A DNA stretch of 39,592 nucleotides from Sphingomonas sp. ERG5 (GCF_000803065.1 NZ_JSXI01000062.1:1-39592), one strand, 5' to 3'; positions 1-8,253 are shown, numbered from the stretch's first letter. The notes: generated by a model from the letters alone, not told the origin. Made by a program: numbers and translations.

Positions 1-2
1 CC

Positions 3-716
3 CCACCCCGCCCCGCGCTCGCTTATTACCTGACCGAAGGTACCGGGCCGATGACGGTGTTCCTGCCCGGCTATGCCTCCGACATGACCGGCAGCAAGGC
101 CCTGGCGCTGGAGGCCTGGGCAAAGGCGAGCGGACGGGCGTTCCTCCGTTTCGACTATGGCGGCTGCGGGCAAAGCGAAGGCGCGTTCGAGGACCAGACA
201 CTGGCCGGATGGCGCGACGATGCACTGTCGATGATCGAGCAGTTGGCAAATGGCCCCGCGGTGCTGGTCGGATCGTCGATGGGCGGATGGATCATGCTGC
301 TGGTCGCGCGCGATCGGCCGGAACTGGTCGCCGGACTGATCGGTGTCGCGCCCGCGCCCGACTTCACCGACTGGGGCTTCACCACCGACGAGAAGCTGGC
401 GATCCTGTCGGGCGGCAAGGTGTCGCGCGCGTCGCCTTATTCGGACCAGCCGACCATCACCACCGCCGCGTTCTGGAATTCGGGCGAGGCCAACCGGCTG
501 ATGTTCGGCACGATCGCCGTCGATTGCCCGGTGCGGCTGTTGCAGGGACAGCTTGACCGCGACGTACCCTGGACGCGCACCGCCCGGCTTGCCGAGATGA
601 TCCGTTCAGCCGATGTGCAGACGCTGTTGATCAAGGATGGCGATCACCGCCTGTCGCGCGATACCGATATCGCGCTGCTGATCAAAGCGGTCGAGGATGT
701 GATTTCGCGCTTATGA
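3..716 (+). CDS. alpha/beta hydrolase, 5' end outside window
   Basis: Serine hydrolase of the alpha/beta fold, probably a cytoplasmic esterase or thioesterase of unknown substrate. The first ATG is at 51, but the frame stays open to the left edge and reads naturally as hydrolase (ALAYYLTEG before the LPGY loop), so the true start is probably outside the window. Counting from the ATG at 51, the oxyanion loop is LPGYASDM (5-12), the nucleophile elbow is GSSMG with Ser76, the acid is probably Asp169 in GQLDRDVP, and the catalytic His is His199 in DGDHR. The short lid and overall form resemble small alpha/beta hydrolases of the ABHD10 type (family recollection). No signal peptide is visible. Its stop overlaps the start of the next gene (ATGA), so the two are likely co-translated. 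Confidence 0.85.
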   Translation, partial: PPRPALAYYLTEGTGPMTVFLPGYASDMTGSKALALEAWAKASGRAFLRFDYGGCGQSEGAFEDQTLAGWRDDALSMIEQLANGPAVLVGSSMGGWIMLLVARDRPELVAGLIGVAPAPDFTDWGFTTDEKLAILSGGKVSRASPYSDQPTITTAAFWNSGEANRLMFGTIAVDCPVRLLQGQLDRDVPWTRTARLAEMIRSADVQTLLIKDGDHRLSRDTDIALLIKAVEDVISRL

Positions 717-1474
717 TCCTGCCCCTGCTGCTGCTCGCCGCCGCCCCTGTTTCCGCCACTCAGGCAGGCCCGCCATCGACCAGCGAGGAGCGCGGCGCGC
801 GCTGTCTCGACCTGGCGACCAAGGACCCGGCCAAGGCCGCGGATGAGGCAGGGCGCTGGAAATTGTCGGGTGGCGGATTCCTCGCTCAGCAATGCCTCGG
901 CGTCGCCTACACCAACAACGAGCAATGGAGTGCCGCGGCGGCCGAGTTCGATGGGGCAGCCCGCACCGCCGAATTGGCCAAGGATCGCCGCGCCGCACTT
1001 TACTGGGCACAGGCGGGCAATGCCTGGCTCGCCGCCAAGGATGCGGGCAAGGCGCGCGCCGCGCTCGATGCCGCCCTGGCGGCAGGCACATTGACCGGCC
1101 TCCAGCGCGGCGAGGCCTATCTCGACCGCGCGCGGGCGCAAGTCGCCAGCAAGGATCTTGCCGGCGCGCGCAGCGACCTCGACCAGGCCGTGGTCGACGC
1201 CGCCGCCGACCCGCTGGCCTGGCTGCTCTCCGCGACGCTGGCGCGGCGCATGGATGATTTGCCCCGCGCGAAGAAGGATATTGCCGAAGCGCTCAAACTA
1301 TCGGGCGAGGATGCCTCGGTGCAATTCGAGGCAGGCAATATCGCTGCACTCGCCGGCGACGAGGCGGGCGCGAAGGCCGCCTGGAACCAGGCGGTGGCGA
1401 TCGCGCCGCAGGGCGATGCCGGAATCGCCGCCAAGGCGGCGCTGATGCAATTCGCCCCGCCTATCACCCCCTGA
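713..1474 (+). CDS. exported TPR-like repeat protein
   Basis: Probable periplasmic tetratricopeptide-repeat-like protein of 253 residues. Residues 1-16 (MILPLLLLAAAPVSAT) form a short signal peptide. The rest is an Ala-rich helical solenoid with repeated patterns such as AALYWAQAGNAWLAAKDAGKARAALDAAL-like helix pairs, typical of TPR scaffolds, and no catalytic motif. The start ATG overlaps the stop of the upstream hydrolase (ATGA) and no strong Shine-Dalgarno is close by, which suggests translational coupling. It may serve as a protein-interaction scaffold; the partner cannot be read from the sequence. The long antisense frame over the same stretch is a high-GC shadow. Confidence 0.8.
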   Translation: MILPLLLLAAAPVSATQAGPPSTSEERGARCLDLATKDPAKAADEAGRWKLSGGGFLAQQCLGVAYTNNEQWSAAAAEFDGAARTAELAKDRRAALYWAQAGNAWLAAKDAGKARAALDAALAAGTLTGLQRGEAYLDRARAQVASKDLAGARSDLDQAVVDAAADPLAWLLSATLARRMDDLPRAKKDIAEALKLSGEDASVQFEAGNIAALAGDEAGAKAAWNQAVAIAPQGDAGIAAKAALMQFAPPITP

Positions 1475-1561
1475 AGTTTCGGCTGAAAATACCCGACGAA
1501 AATTGCGGGACGCGTGCCGGGTCCCTATCTGGACGATGACGCCAGCAGGAGCAGCCCTTCC

Positions 1562-1975
1562 GTGAAATATCTCCATACCATGATCCGCGTGACCGATCCG
1601 GATGCGACGGTGAAGTTCTTCGACCTGCTCGGGCTGAAGGAAGTACGGCGGATGGATAGCGAGAAAGGCCGCTTCACGCTGATCTTCCTGGCCGCGCCCG
1701 GTGACGAGGATGCGCAGGTCGAGCTGACGCATAACTGGGATCCGGAGGACTATTCCGGCGGGCGCAATTTCGGACATCTCGCTTACCGCGTCGACAATAT
1801 CTACGAGACGTGCCAGCGGCTGATGGATGCCGGGGTGACGATCAATCGCCCACCGCGCGATGGCCATATGGCGTTCGTGCGCACGCCCGACAATATCTCA
1901 GTCGAGCTGCTGCAGGACGGCGTGCTGCCGCCGGCCGAACCCTGGGCGTCGATGCCGAATACGGGCGTGTGGTGA
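1562..1975 (+). CDS. gloA: lactoylglutathione lyase (glyoxalase I)
   Basis: Converts the hemithioacetal of methylglyoxal and glutathione to S-lactoylglutathione in the cytoplasm. The 137-residue protein has the two betaalphabetabetabeta modules of the vicinal oxygen chelate fold, and all four metal ligands are visible: His5, Glu54 (QVEL), His72 (FGHLAYRV) and Glu115 (SVELL). An upstream GTG at 1514 would add 16 residues, but GTG at 1562 gives the family-typical start (MKYLHTMIRV) and has AGGAG at 1547-1551 ten bases upstream, so it is preferred. The gene is followed at once by a nitronate monooxygenase and then glyoxalase II, so the whole glutathione-dependent methylglyoxal pathway sits in one run. 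Confidence 0.93.
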   Translation: MKYLHTMIRVTDPDATVKFFDLLGLKEVRRMDSEKGRFTLIFLAAPGDEDAQVELTHNWDPEDYSGGRNFGHLAYRVDNIYETCQRLMDAGVTINRPPRDGHMAFVRTPDNISVELLQDGVLPPAEPWASMPNTGVW

Positions 1976-1976
1976 G

Positions 1977-3029
1977 ATGACAGCCGCCGGTTTCCTGGAA
2001 TTGACCGGCGCGCGATTGCCGATCGTTCAGGCACCGATGGCCAATTTCGCCGGACGAGAGCTGGCGATGGCGGCAATCGGCGCGGGTGGGATCGGCTCGC
2101 TCGCCTGTGCGGTGCTCGATGCCGGAGCGGTGGTGACGGAAGTCGCGGCGATCCGCGCCGCCGCGGCGGGGCCGCTCAATCTCAATTTCTTCTGTCACAC
2201 GCTCGGGCCCCAGCCGGACGAAACGACGTGGCGTGCCACGCTTGCGCCCTTTTATGCCAGTGAAGACGTCGCGCCGCCGACCGGCTCGCCACCGCTGCGA
2301 CGGCCATTCGACGCGGCAATGGCAGAGGCGGTCGAAACGGTACGGCCGGAGATTGTCAGCTTCCATTTCGGCGTGCCCGACGACGCGCTGCTTGCGCGGG
2401 TGCGAGCGACCGGCGCGCTGATCTTCGGCAATGCGACCACCCTGGCCGAAGCGCAGCACCTGGCAGCGCAGGGCTGTCACGCGATCATCGCGCAAGGCGA
2501 CGAGGCCGGCGGTCATGCCGGCCATTTCCTCGATGGCTATCGCTCCAGACCGCTTGCAGAGATTCTGCCGCAAATCGTCGCGGCGGTTCATGTGCCAGTG
2601 ATCGCGGCCGGTGGGATTGCCGATGCGGCGGGCGTGGCGGCGGCAATGGCACGCGGCGCCGGCGCCGTGCAGGTCGGCACCGCCTATCTGTTGACACCCG
2701 AAGCATGGACCAGTGCGGCCCATCGTCACCGACTGGAGACCGCGCAGTCGGACGATCTCGTCGCCACCAACCTGTTCAGCGGTGGCGTTGCGCGAGGACT
2801 GCGCAACCGGCTGACCGATGCGCTTGGTCCGATCAACCAGGTCGCGCCGCCATTCCCTTATGCCAGCGCCGCGCTCGCGCCGCTCCGTGCCAAGGCCGAG
2901 AGCGAAGGACGCGGCGACTTCTCGCCCTTGTGGGCGGGCGGCGGGGTGGCGCTGACGCGCGCCGAGTCTGCCGGCGATGTCACGATCCGCCTTGGCACCG
3001 CGGCGCTTAATTTTCGGAGTGACTCATGA
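1977..3029 (+). CDS. nitronate monooxygenase (FMN-dependent)
   Basis: FMN-dependent TIM-barrel oxidase of the nitronate monooxygenase (2-nitropropane dioxygenase) family, 350 residues, cytoplasmic. These enzymes oxidise alkyl nitronates such as propionate 3-nitronate to carbonyl compounds and nitrite. Visible motifs are the N-terminal QAPMA (18-22), the His-containing loop QGDEAGGHAGH (173-183, with the likely catalytic His180), the FMN phosphate-binding AAGGIAD (210-216) and QVGTAYL (232-238). The ATG at 1977 starts one base after the glyoxalase I stop, and the 3' end overlaps glyoxalase II by 4 nt, so it is translated as the middle gene of a glyoxalase operon. Specific substrate is not evident. 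Some family members act as enoyl-ACP reductases (FabK), so annotation is at family level. Confidence 0.88.
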   Translation: MTAAGFLELTGARLPIVQAPMANFAGRELAMAAIGAGGIGSLACAVLDAGAVVTEVAAIRAAAAGPLNLNFFCHTLGPQPDETTWRATLAPFYASEDVAPPTGSPPLRRPFDAAMAEAVETVRPEIVSFHFGVPDDALLARVRATGALIFGNATTLAEAQHLAAQGCHAIIAQGDEAGGHAGHFLDGYRSRPLAEILPQIVAAVHVPVIAAGGIADAAGVAAAMARGAGAVQVGTAYLLTPEAWTSAAHRHRLETAQSDDLVATNLFSGGVARGLRNRLTDALGPINQVAPPFPYASAALAPLRAKAESEGRGDFSPLWAGGGVALTRAESAGDVTIRLGTAALNFRSDS

Positions 3030-3760
3030 CCGGCCTCGACATCGTCCGCATCCCCGCACTGAGCGACAATTATATCTGGCTGGTGCATGATCAGGCGTCG
3101 GGCGAGACGATGGTGGTCGACCCGGCCGAAGCGGAGCCGGTGCTGGCCGAAGCGGACAAGCGTGGCTGGCGCATCGGCACAATCTGGAACACGCACTGGC
3201 ACCCCGATCACACCGGCGGCAATGCCGCGATCAAGGAAGCTCATGGCGCGATCGTCACCGGCCCCGCGGCAGAAGCGGGGCGCATTCCGACGCTCGACGT
3301 CGCGGTTGGCGAAGGCGATACCGTGGCACTGGGCGCGCATGTCGCGACGGTGATGGAAACGCCCGGACACACCGCCGGGCATATCAGCTTCCACCTTCCC
3401 GACGACGAGATCGTCTTCACCGGCGACACATTGTTCGCGATGGGTTGCGGCCGGCTGTTCGAAGGCGATGCGACGCAGATGTTCGCTAATATGCAGCGCC
3501 TTGCCGCATTGCCACCCGAGACGATCGTCTATTGCGCGCATGAATATACCCAGGCGAACGGCCGCTTCGCGCGCGCCGTCGAACCGGGCAATGCGGCGAT
3601 CGTCGAGCGAATGGTGACGGTGGATGCGGCGCGCGCGACGGGTGAGCCGACCATCCCGACAACGATCGCGCTGGAGCTGGCGACCAACCCTTTCCTGCGT
3701 GCGGCCTCAGCCGGGGAACTGGCCGATCGGCGTGCGGCCAAGGATGCGTTTCGCGGCTGA
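3026..3760 (+). CDS. gloB: hydroxyacylglutathione hydrolase (glyoxalase II)
   Basis: Hydrolyses S-lactoylglutathione to D-lactate and glutathione, the second step after glyoxalase I. The 244-residue protein has the metallo-beta-lactamase signature THWHPDH (56-62) and the further metal ligands His115 (TPGH), Asp134 (FTGD) and His172 (CAHEYT). The C-terminal helical domain ends with the family-typical TNPFLR segment. The ATG overlaps the nitronate monooxygenase stop (ATGA), and GGAG about 6 nt upstream serves as a ribosome binding site. The length is near the usual 250 residues. With gloA two genes upstream, the pathway is complete in this operon. Confidence 0.95.
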   Translation: MTGLDIVRIPALSDNYIWLVHDQASGETMVVDPAEAEPVLAEADKRGWRIGTIWNTHWHPDHTGGNAAIKEAHGAIVTGPAAEAGRIPTLDVAVGEGDTVALGAHVATVMETPGHTAGHISFHLPDDEIVFTGDTLFAMGCGRLFEGDATQMFANMQRLAALPPETIVYCAHEYTQANGRFARAVEPGNAAIVERMVTVDAARATGEPTIPTTIALELATNPFLRAASAGELADRRAAKDAFRG

Positions 3761-3808
3761 CTCTGCTACAGGGCTCTCTCGGGGGCGGCGACGTCCGGGA
3801 GAATGCCA

Positions 3809-4207
3809 ATGCGCATCTTGTTGCTCGCTCCGCTGGCGCTGGTCGCCTGCACCACCGCTGCCGACAGCCGCGCGGAGAGTGATGCCGACCTCGCCAAGGC
3901 GCTGGCCGGCCGTGTGGCCGGTGCCCCGAAAGGGTGCCTGGACACCACGCAGCTCGGCAGTCCGCAGATCATTGGCGACCGCACATTGGTGTATCGCCAG
4001 TCGGAGCGACGCTATTGGGTCAACACCCTGGCCTATGCCTGTTCGGGCATGAGGTCCGACAGCATTCCGGTATTCAAACTGTTCGGCAGCCAGGTCTGCA
4101 AGGGCGACACATTCGATATGGTCGACCGCAGTTCAGGCATTCGTGGCCCGATATGTCGGCTCGGCGATTTCGTGCCCTATGAGAAACCCGGGAACCAGCC
4201 GGGCTGA
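3809..4207 (+). CDS. small lipoprotein, possibly DUF6491 family
   Basis: Secreted lipoprotein of 132 residues with a clear lipobox: MRILLLAPLALVAC, cysteine at position 14, so likely anchored to the outer membrane. An ATG at 3803 is also possible, but GGGAG at 3797-3801 is correctly spaced only for the ATG at 3809. The mature part contains paired cysteines (GCLDT, YACSG, QVCKG, ICRLGDF) and a pattern (ILxDRTLVYR, then YWVNTLAYAC) that recalls the DUF6491 family of small sphingomonad lipoproteins; that assignment is from memory and unverified. No enzyme motif is visible. It stands 48 nt after glyoxalase II and may be the last gene of that transcript. Confidence 0.75.
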   Translation: MRILLLAPLALVACTTAADSRAESDADLAKALAGRVAGAPKGCLDTTQLGSPQIIGDRTLVYRQSERRYWVNTLAYACSGMRSDSIPVFKLFGSQVCKGDTFDMVDRSSGIRGPICRLGDFVPYEKPGNQPG

Positions 4208-4527
4208 ATCGCCGAAACAGCCAATGGGCAAGGACAAGGTTTTTTCGGTCATGTCAAAGAGCGGGGCGGGAAGCCATCGGGCTTTTCGTCCGCCACCCCC
4301 TTTCATGATCCTGTCAGGCGTTGAATCGGTATCCGGCCAAAGCGCCCATCGCTGAACATCGACCCGGCCTAGAGCGGTTTCGAGCTGAGTGGATCCACCC
4401 CCTTCCGTTCGCCCTGAGCTTGTCGAAGGGCCGTTCTTCCCCGACTGCCTGTGTTGCAAGAAAGAGCGGGGCTTCGACAAGCTCAGCCTGAACGGGGGAG
4501 GGTGATTCCGCGCAACCCGACGCTGCT
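4208..4527. other. gap of 320 bp filled with repeats
   Basis: No gene is supported here. The gap separates two convergent genes and consists mostly of repeated DNA: an 80-bp element (4249-4328) with a diverged second copy at 10352-10431, and a nested inverted repeat (4370-4531) that reaches into the end of the S9 peptidase gene. Both are listed separately. No typical Rho-independent terminator (GC hairpin plus T-run) is visible. Confidence 0.7.
4249..4328 (+). repeat. 80-bp diverged repeat, copy A
   Basis: Begins with TCATGTCAAAGAGCGGG (4249-4265) and ends with GGCGTTGAATCG (4317-4328). The copy at 10352-10431 has the same two end blocks (16 of 17 and 12 of 12 identical) with exactly the same 51-bp separation. 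The interior is diverged but still partly alignable (CATGAT versus CATGGAT, TCGT, GCC). Function is unknown. The identical spacing argues for common descent rather than chance. Confidence 0.65.
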
Positions 4528-4531
4528 CTAA
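4370..4531. repeat. nested inverted repeat (palindromic element, copy 1)
   Basis: Inner arms: GTTCGCCCTGAGCTTGTCGA region (4401-4433) pairs imperfectly with 4467-4500 (GCTTCGACAAGCTCAGCCTG region). Outer arms: TAGAGCGGTTTCGAGCTGAG from 4370 pairs imperfectly with the reverse complement of 4499-4531. The right outer arm includes the stop codon (TAG, 4530-4528) of the S9 peptidase gene. Related inverted repeats without the outer arms occur at 6722-6825 and 14712-14805. This looks like a REP/MITE-like element at gene 3' ends. Confidence 0.7.
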
Positions 4532-6642
4532 GGCGTCACGCCCAGTTCGGTGAGCATGAACGCGTTATATTCGGCGGAGTCGTGGTAACGCTGGAAGCGG
4601 CCCGATTTGCCGCCATGCCCGGCTTCCATATTGGTGCGGAAGACGAGCGGATATTTGCTGGTCGACGTCGCACGCAGCTTTGCGACCCATTTCGCCGGTT
4701 CGTAATATTGCACCTGTGAATCCCACAGGCCGGTACCGACGAACAGCGCCGGATAGGCTTGCGCCTTGACCTGATCATAGGGCGAATAGCTCAGCATATA
4801 ATCATAGGCGGGCTTCGCCGCCGGATTGCCCCATTCGTCATATTCGTTGGTGGTCAGCGGGATGCTGGCATCGAGCATGGTCGTCACCACATCGACGAAC
4901 GGCACTTGCGCAACGATCGCGCGATAATCGCCCGGCGCCATATTGGCGACCGCGCCCATCAGCAATCCGCCGGCGCTGCCGCCGAGCGCAGCCACCCGGC
5001 CCTTGGCGGCATATTTCTGCGCGACGAGATAGCGGGTAACGTCGATGAAATCGGTGAAGCTGTTCTTCTTGTTCATCAAATGGCCGTCGTCATACCATTT
5101 GCGGCCCATTTCCTGCCCACCGCGAATATGCGCCAGGGCATAGACCATGCCGCGATCGAGCAAGCTGACGGTCTGGATCGAGAAGTTCGGATCCATCGAC
5201 GCGCCATAGCTGCCATAGCCATATTGCAGCATCGCGGCGGTGCCGTCCTTCTTGAAGCCCTTCTTGTAGACCAGGCTGACCGGCACCTTCGTTCCGTCGC
5301 GCGCGGGCACCCAGACGCGTTCAGTGACATATTGCGAGGCGTCATAGCCGGGCACCGGCTGTACCTTGAGCACGCGGCGTTCGCCCGTCGCCGCATTCAC
5401 TTCATAGGTGGTGGTCGGCGTGGTCAGCGAATTATAGGTGTAGCGCAGCCACGGCGTGCCGGTTTCCTCATTGACCTCGATCGCCATCGCATAGGCCGGC
5501 TCATCTGAATTGACGAAGCTGCTCTTGCCGGCGTCGTTCAGCATGCGCAGCCTTTTGTTGCCACCCGAGCGTTCCTCGATCGCAACGAAGCCGTTGAACG
5601 GCTTGAAGCCTTCGATGAACACGGCGGGATCGACCGGCACAAGGTCGGTCCAGGCGGCACGCGTTCCATTGGCCTTCGCATCGGCAACGGTCATCAGGCG
5701 ATAATTGGGCGCCTTCCAATCCGTGCGGACAATCCAGTGATCGGCGATATGGTCGGCGTCATAGCGGAAGTCGCGCTCGCGCGGCGCAAGCACGGCAAAA
5801 TTGGTCGGCGCGCTGGCCGGGGCACAGCGCAGTTCGTTGCTGACCGTGCTTTGCAGTGTGATGCAGATATATTTGTCGTCCGAGGTGCGCCCCAGCCCCA
5901 TATAGAAGCTGTCGTCCTTCTCCTCATAGACCAGCCGATCGGCCGAAGCGGGCGTGCCGAGGACATGCGCCTTGACGCGCTTGCTCAGCAGGGTGACCGG
6001 GTCCTTCTCGATATAGAAGATGGTCTTGTTGTCGTCGCTCCAGACGAGATTGGCTTCGACGTTCGGGACCAGATCGGTGAGCAACGCGCCAGTCGCGATG
6101 TTCTTCACCTTGAGCACATATTGCCGGCGCCCGACGACATCCTCGGCCCAGGCGAGGAGGCTATTGTCGGGGCTGACCGTGCGCGATGCGGTCTGGAAGA
6201 AGCCCTTGCCCGCCGCGAGCTTCGGCTGATCGAGCAATATCTCCTCGGGCGCGTCCATGCTGCCCTTGCGCCGTGCGGCGACCGGATAGTCCGCGCCAGT
6301 GTCGAAGCGCGTATAGTAATAATAACCGTTCTTCAGATACGGGACCGAACTGTCATCCTGTTTGATGCGCCCGACGACCTCTTTGTAGATCGCCTCCTGC
6401 AGCTTTTTGGTCGGCGCGAGCACCGTGTCGGCATAATCATTCTCAGCCTTGATATAGGCCAGCATGTCGGGGTTTTTGCGCGTGTCGTCGCGCAGCCAGT
6501 AATAGTCGTCCCGGCGGGTCGCGCCGAACGGCGCCTTGATCTCATGCGGCTTCCTGGCGGCGACCGGGGGCTTGGGCGCTTCCTGCGCGACAGCGGGGAC
6601 GGCAATGGCGGCGATCAGGCCACAAGCGATGAGATGCTTCAC
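4528..6642 (-). CDS. exported S9 peptidase, oligopeptidase B type
   Basis: Serine peptidase of the prolyl oligopeptidase family, closest in form to oligopeptidase B, which cleaves short peptides after Arg or Lys. The 704-residue protein has a signal peptide (MKHLIACGLIAAIAVPAVAQ), then the N-terminal segment and beta-propeller (about 30-420) and a C-terminal alpha/beta-hydrolase domain. The catalytic triad is visible: Ser556 in GGSAGG, Asp641 in LWDSQVQY and His676 in MEAGHGGKSGR. The start is GTG with GGGAG six bases upstream. Classical oligopeptidase B is cytosolic, so the signal peptide implies a periplasmic role, perhaps in peptide scavenging. The TAG stop lies inside the arm of a palindromic repeat, so the very C-terminus (ELGVTP) may have been set by repeat insertion. 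Confidence 0.93.
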   Translation of the reverse strand: MKHLIACGLIAAIAVPAVAQEAPKPPVAARKPHEIKAPFGATRRDDYYWLRDDTRKNPDMLAYIKAENDYADTVLAPTKKLQEAIYKEVVGRIKQDDSSVPYLKNGYYYYTRFDTGADYPVAARRKGSMDAPEEILLDQPKLAAGKGFFQTASRTVSPDNSLLAWAEDVVGRRQYVLKVKNIATGALLTDLVPNVEANLVWSDDNKTIFYIEKDPVTLLSKRVKAHVLGTPASADRLVYEEKDDSFYMGLGRTSDDKYICITLQSTVSNELRCAPASAPTNFAVLAPRERDFRYDADHIADHWIVRTDWKAPNYRLMTVADAKANGTRAAWTDLVPVDPAVFIEGFKPFNGFVAIEERSGGNKRLRMLNDAGKSSFVNSDEPAYAMAIEVNEETGTPWLRYTYNSLTTPTTTYEVNAATGERRVLKVQPVPGYDASQYVTERVWVPARDGTKVPVSLVYKKGFKKDGTAAMLQYGYGSYGASMDPNFSIQTVSLLDRGMVYALAHIRGGQEMGRKWYDDGHLMNKKNSFTDFIDVTRYLVAQKYAAKGRVAALGGSAGGLLMGAVANMAPGDYRAIVAQVPFVDVVTTMLDASIPLTTNEYDEWGNPAAKPAYDYMLSYSPYDQVKAQAYPALFVGTGLWDSQVQYYEPAKWVAKLRATSTSKYPLVFRTNMEAGHGGKSGRFQRYHDSAEYNAFMLTELGVTP

Positions 6643-6721
6643 GAACGACTCCCGGATGACGGACAGGGCTGGAGGCTAGCGTCGGGATCGGGAAAGCGGA
6701 AGAGTGGCTTCCCTGGAGCAG

Positions 6722-6825
6722 CCCCTCCCCGTTCGCACCAAGCGTGTCGAAGCACCGCTCTTTCTTCTCCATCTTCTCCAGGCAAGAAGAACGGCCATTC
6801 GACAAGCTCGGGACGAATGGGGTAG
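6722..6825. repeat. palindromic element, copy 2
   Basis: Left arm 6722-6766 and right arm 6784-6825 form an imperfect inverted repeat of about 40 bp around a short loop. The right arm carries ATTCGACAAGCTCGGGACGA, and the left arm carries GTGTCGAAGCACCGCTCTTT. It shares GTTCG...GTCGAAG...CGTTCTT with the elements at 4370-4531 and 14712-14805. It lies between hslU (3' end) and the start of the S9 peptidase gene, both on the - strand. Confidence 0.7.
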
Positions 6826-6848
6826 CGATCTGGCCTCAACCGATCATC

Positions 6849-8144
6849 TTACAGAACGAAACGGCTGAGATCCGTGTTGCGCGCGATGCCCGCGAGCTGG
6901 CTTTCGACATAGGCGGCATCGACCACCACTGTCTCGCCGCCGCGATCCTCGGCGGAGAAGCTCACTTCCTCGAGCAATTTCTCCATCACCGTCTGCAAGC
7001 GGCGCGCACCGATATTCTCGATCTCGCCATTCACGTCCGCGGCGATCTTCGCGACCGCGGCGATGCCGTCCTCGGTGAACTCGATCGTCACGCCTTCGGT
7101 GCCGATCAGCGCCTTGTATTGCTGCGGCAGCGACGCCTTGGTGTCGCTGAGGATCGCGACGAAATCAGCCTCGGTCAGCGCCTTCAGCTCGACCCGGATC
7201 GGCAAACGACCCTGCAACTCCGGCAACAGGTCACTCGGCTTGGCGACATGGAAAGCGCCGCTGGCGATGAACAGGATATGGTCGGTCTTCATCGGCCCAT
7301 ACTTGGTCGCGACCGTGGTGCCCTCGATCAGCGGCAACAGATCGCGCTGCACGCCCTCGCGGCTTACACTCGCGCCGCCGCGTTGTTCGCTGACCGCGAT
7401 CTTGTCGATCTCATCAAGGAAGACGATGCCATTGGCCTCGGCATCGGCCAGCGCGGTGCGGCTGACCTCTTCCTGGTCGAGCCGCTTGTCAGCCTCCTCC
7501 TCGACCAGCTTCTCCCAGGCGGCGGGAACGGTGAGCTTGCGGCGCTTCAGCTGATTGCCGCCCAGCGCCTTGCCCATCATCTCGCCGAGATTGATCATGC
7601 CCATCTGGCCGGGCACTTCGAACGGCATCTGCGCCTGCGCCTCAAGCTCGATCTCGATCTCGGTATTGTCGAGATGGCCATCGGCCATGCGCTGGCGGAA
7701 CGCTTCGCGCGTCGCCTCGCTCGCGCCCTTGCCGGTCAATGCGTCAAGCAGTCGGACCATCGCCGCTTCTTCGGCCTTGTCCTTGACCGCGACGCGGCGG
7801 CGTTCCTTTTCAAGCCGTACCGCTTCCTCGACCAGGTCGCGCGCGATCTGCTCCACATCGCGGCCGACATAGCCGACCTCAGTGAATTTGGTCGCCTCGA
7901 CCTTGATGAACGGCGCGTCGGCAAGCTTCGCCAGGCGACGGCTGATCTCGGTCTTGCCGCAACCGGTCGGGCCGATCATCAAAATGTTCTTGGGGGATAC
8001 CTCGTCGCGCAGATCGGCGCCGAGACGCTGGCGGCGCCAGCGGTTGCGCAGCGCGACCGCGACCGCGCGCTTGGCATCGCGCTGGCCGATGATGTGCTCG
8101 TCAAGTGCGGCGACAATGGCTTTGGGTGTCAGTGCGTCGTTCAT
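6849..8144 (-). CDS. hslU: HslUV protease ATPase subunit HslU
   Basis: AAA+ unfoldase that forms a hexamer, caps the HslV peptidase and feeds it unfolded proteins in the cytoplasm. The 431-residue protein starts MNDALTPKAI. The frame extends 21 residues upstream, but that part runs through a palindromic repeat, and the ATG at 8144 gives the family-typical N-terminus. Visible motifs are Walker A GPTGCGKT (58-65), the pore-loop GYVG (91-94), the I-domain (about 110-230, charged and helical), Walker B VFLDEID (241-247) and the C-terminal RFVL tail that inserts into HslV. It is downstream of hslV on the same strand, separated by 109 bp of palindromic DNA. Confidence 0.97.
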   Translation of the reverse strand: MNDALTPKAIVAALDEHIIGQRDAKRAVAVALRNRWRRQRLGADLRDEVSPKNILMIGPTGCGKTEISRRLAKLADAPFIKVEATKFTEVGYVGRDVEQIARDLVEEAVRLEKERRRVAVKDKAEEAAMVRLLDALTGKGASEATREAFRQRMADGHLDNTEIEIELEAQAQMPFEVPGQMGMINLGEMMGKALGGNQLKRRKLTVPAAWEKLVEEEADKRLDQEEVSRTALADAEANGIVFLDEIDKIAVSEQRGGASVSREGVQRDLLPLIEGTTVATKYGPMKTDHILFIASGAFHVAKPSDLLPELQGRLPIRVELKALTEADFVAILSDTKASLPQQYKALIGTEGVTIEFTEDGIAAVAKIAADVNGEIENIGARRLQTVMEKLLEEVSFSAEDRGGETVVVDAAYVESQLAGIARNTDLSRFVL

Positions 8145-8162
8145 TTTCTTCTCTATCTTCCT

Positions 8163-8250
8163 CCCCTCCCGCCGGCGGGAGGGGTCGGGGGAGGACATGT
8201 CAAACAAGGGGCAGCGCTTGGGAGGACAGGCCCTCCCGCAAGCGGGAGGG
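8163..8250. repeat. pair of GC-rich hairpins between hslV and hslU
   Basis: A perfect 22-bp palindrome (CCCCTCCCGCC at 8163-8173 and its complement to 8184) is followed 46 bp later by a second hairpin (8231-8239 pairing with 8242-8250, 2-nt loop). Both arms share CCCTCCCGC. The second hairpin ends three bases before the hslV stop. The sequence type (CCCTCCCGCxxGCGGGAGGG) is a palindrome style common in sphingomonad intergenic DNA. Neither has a T-run, so a simple terminator is unlikely. Confidence 0.8.
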
Positions 8251-8253
8251 GAA

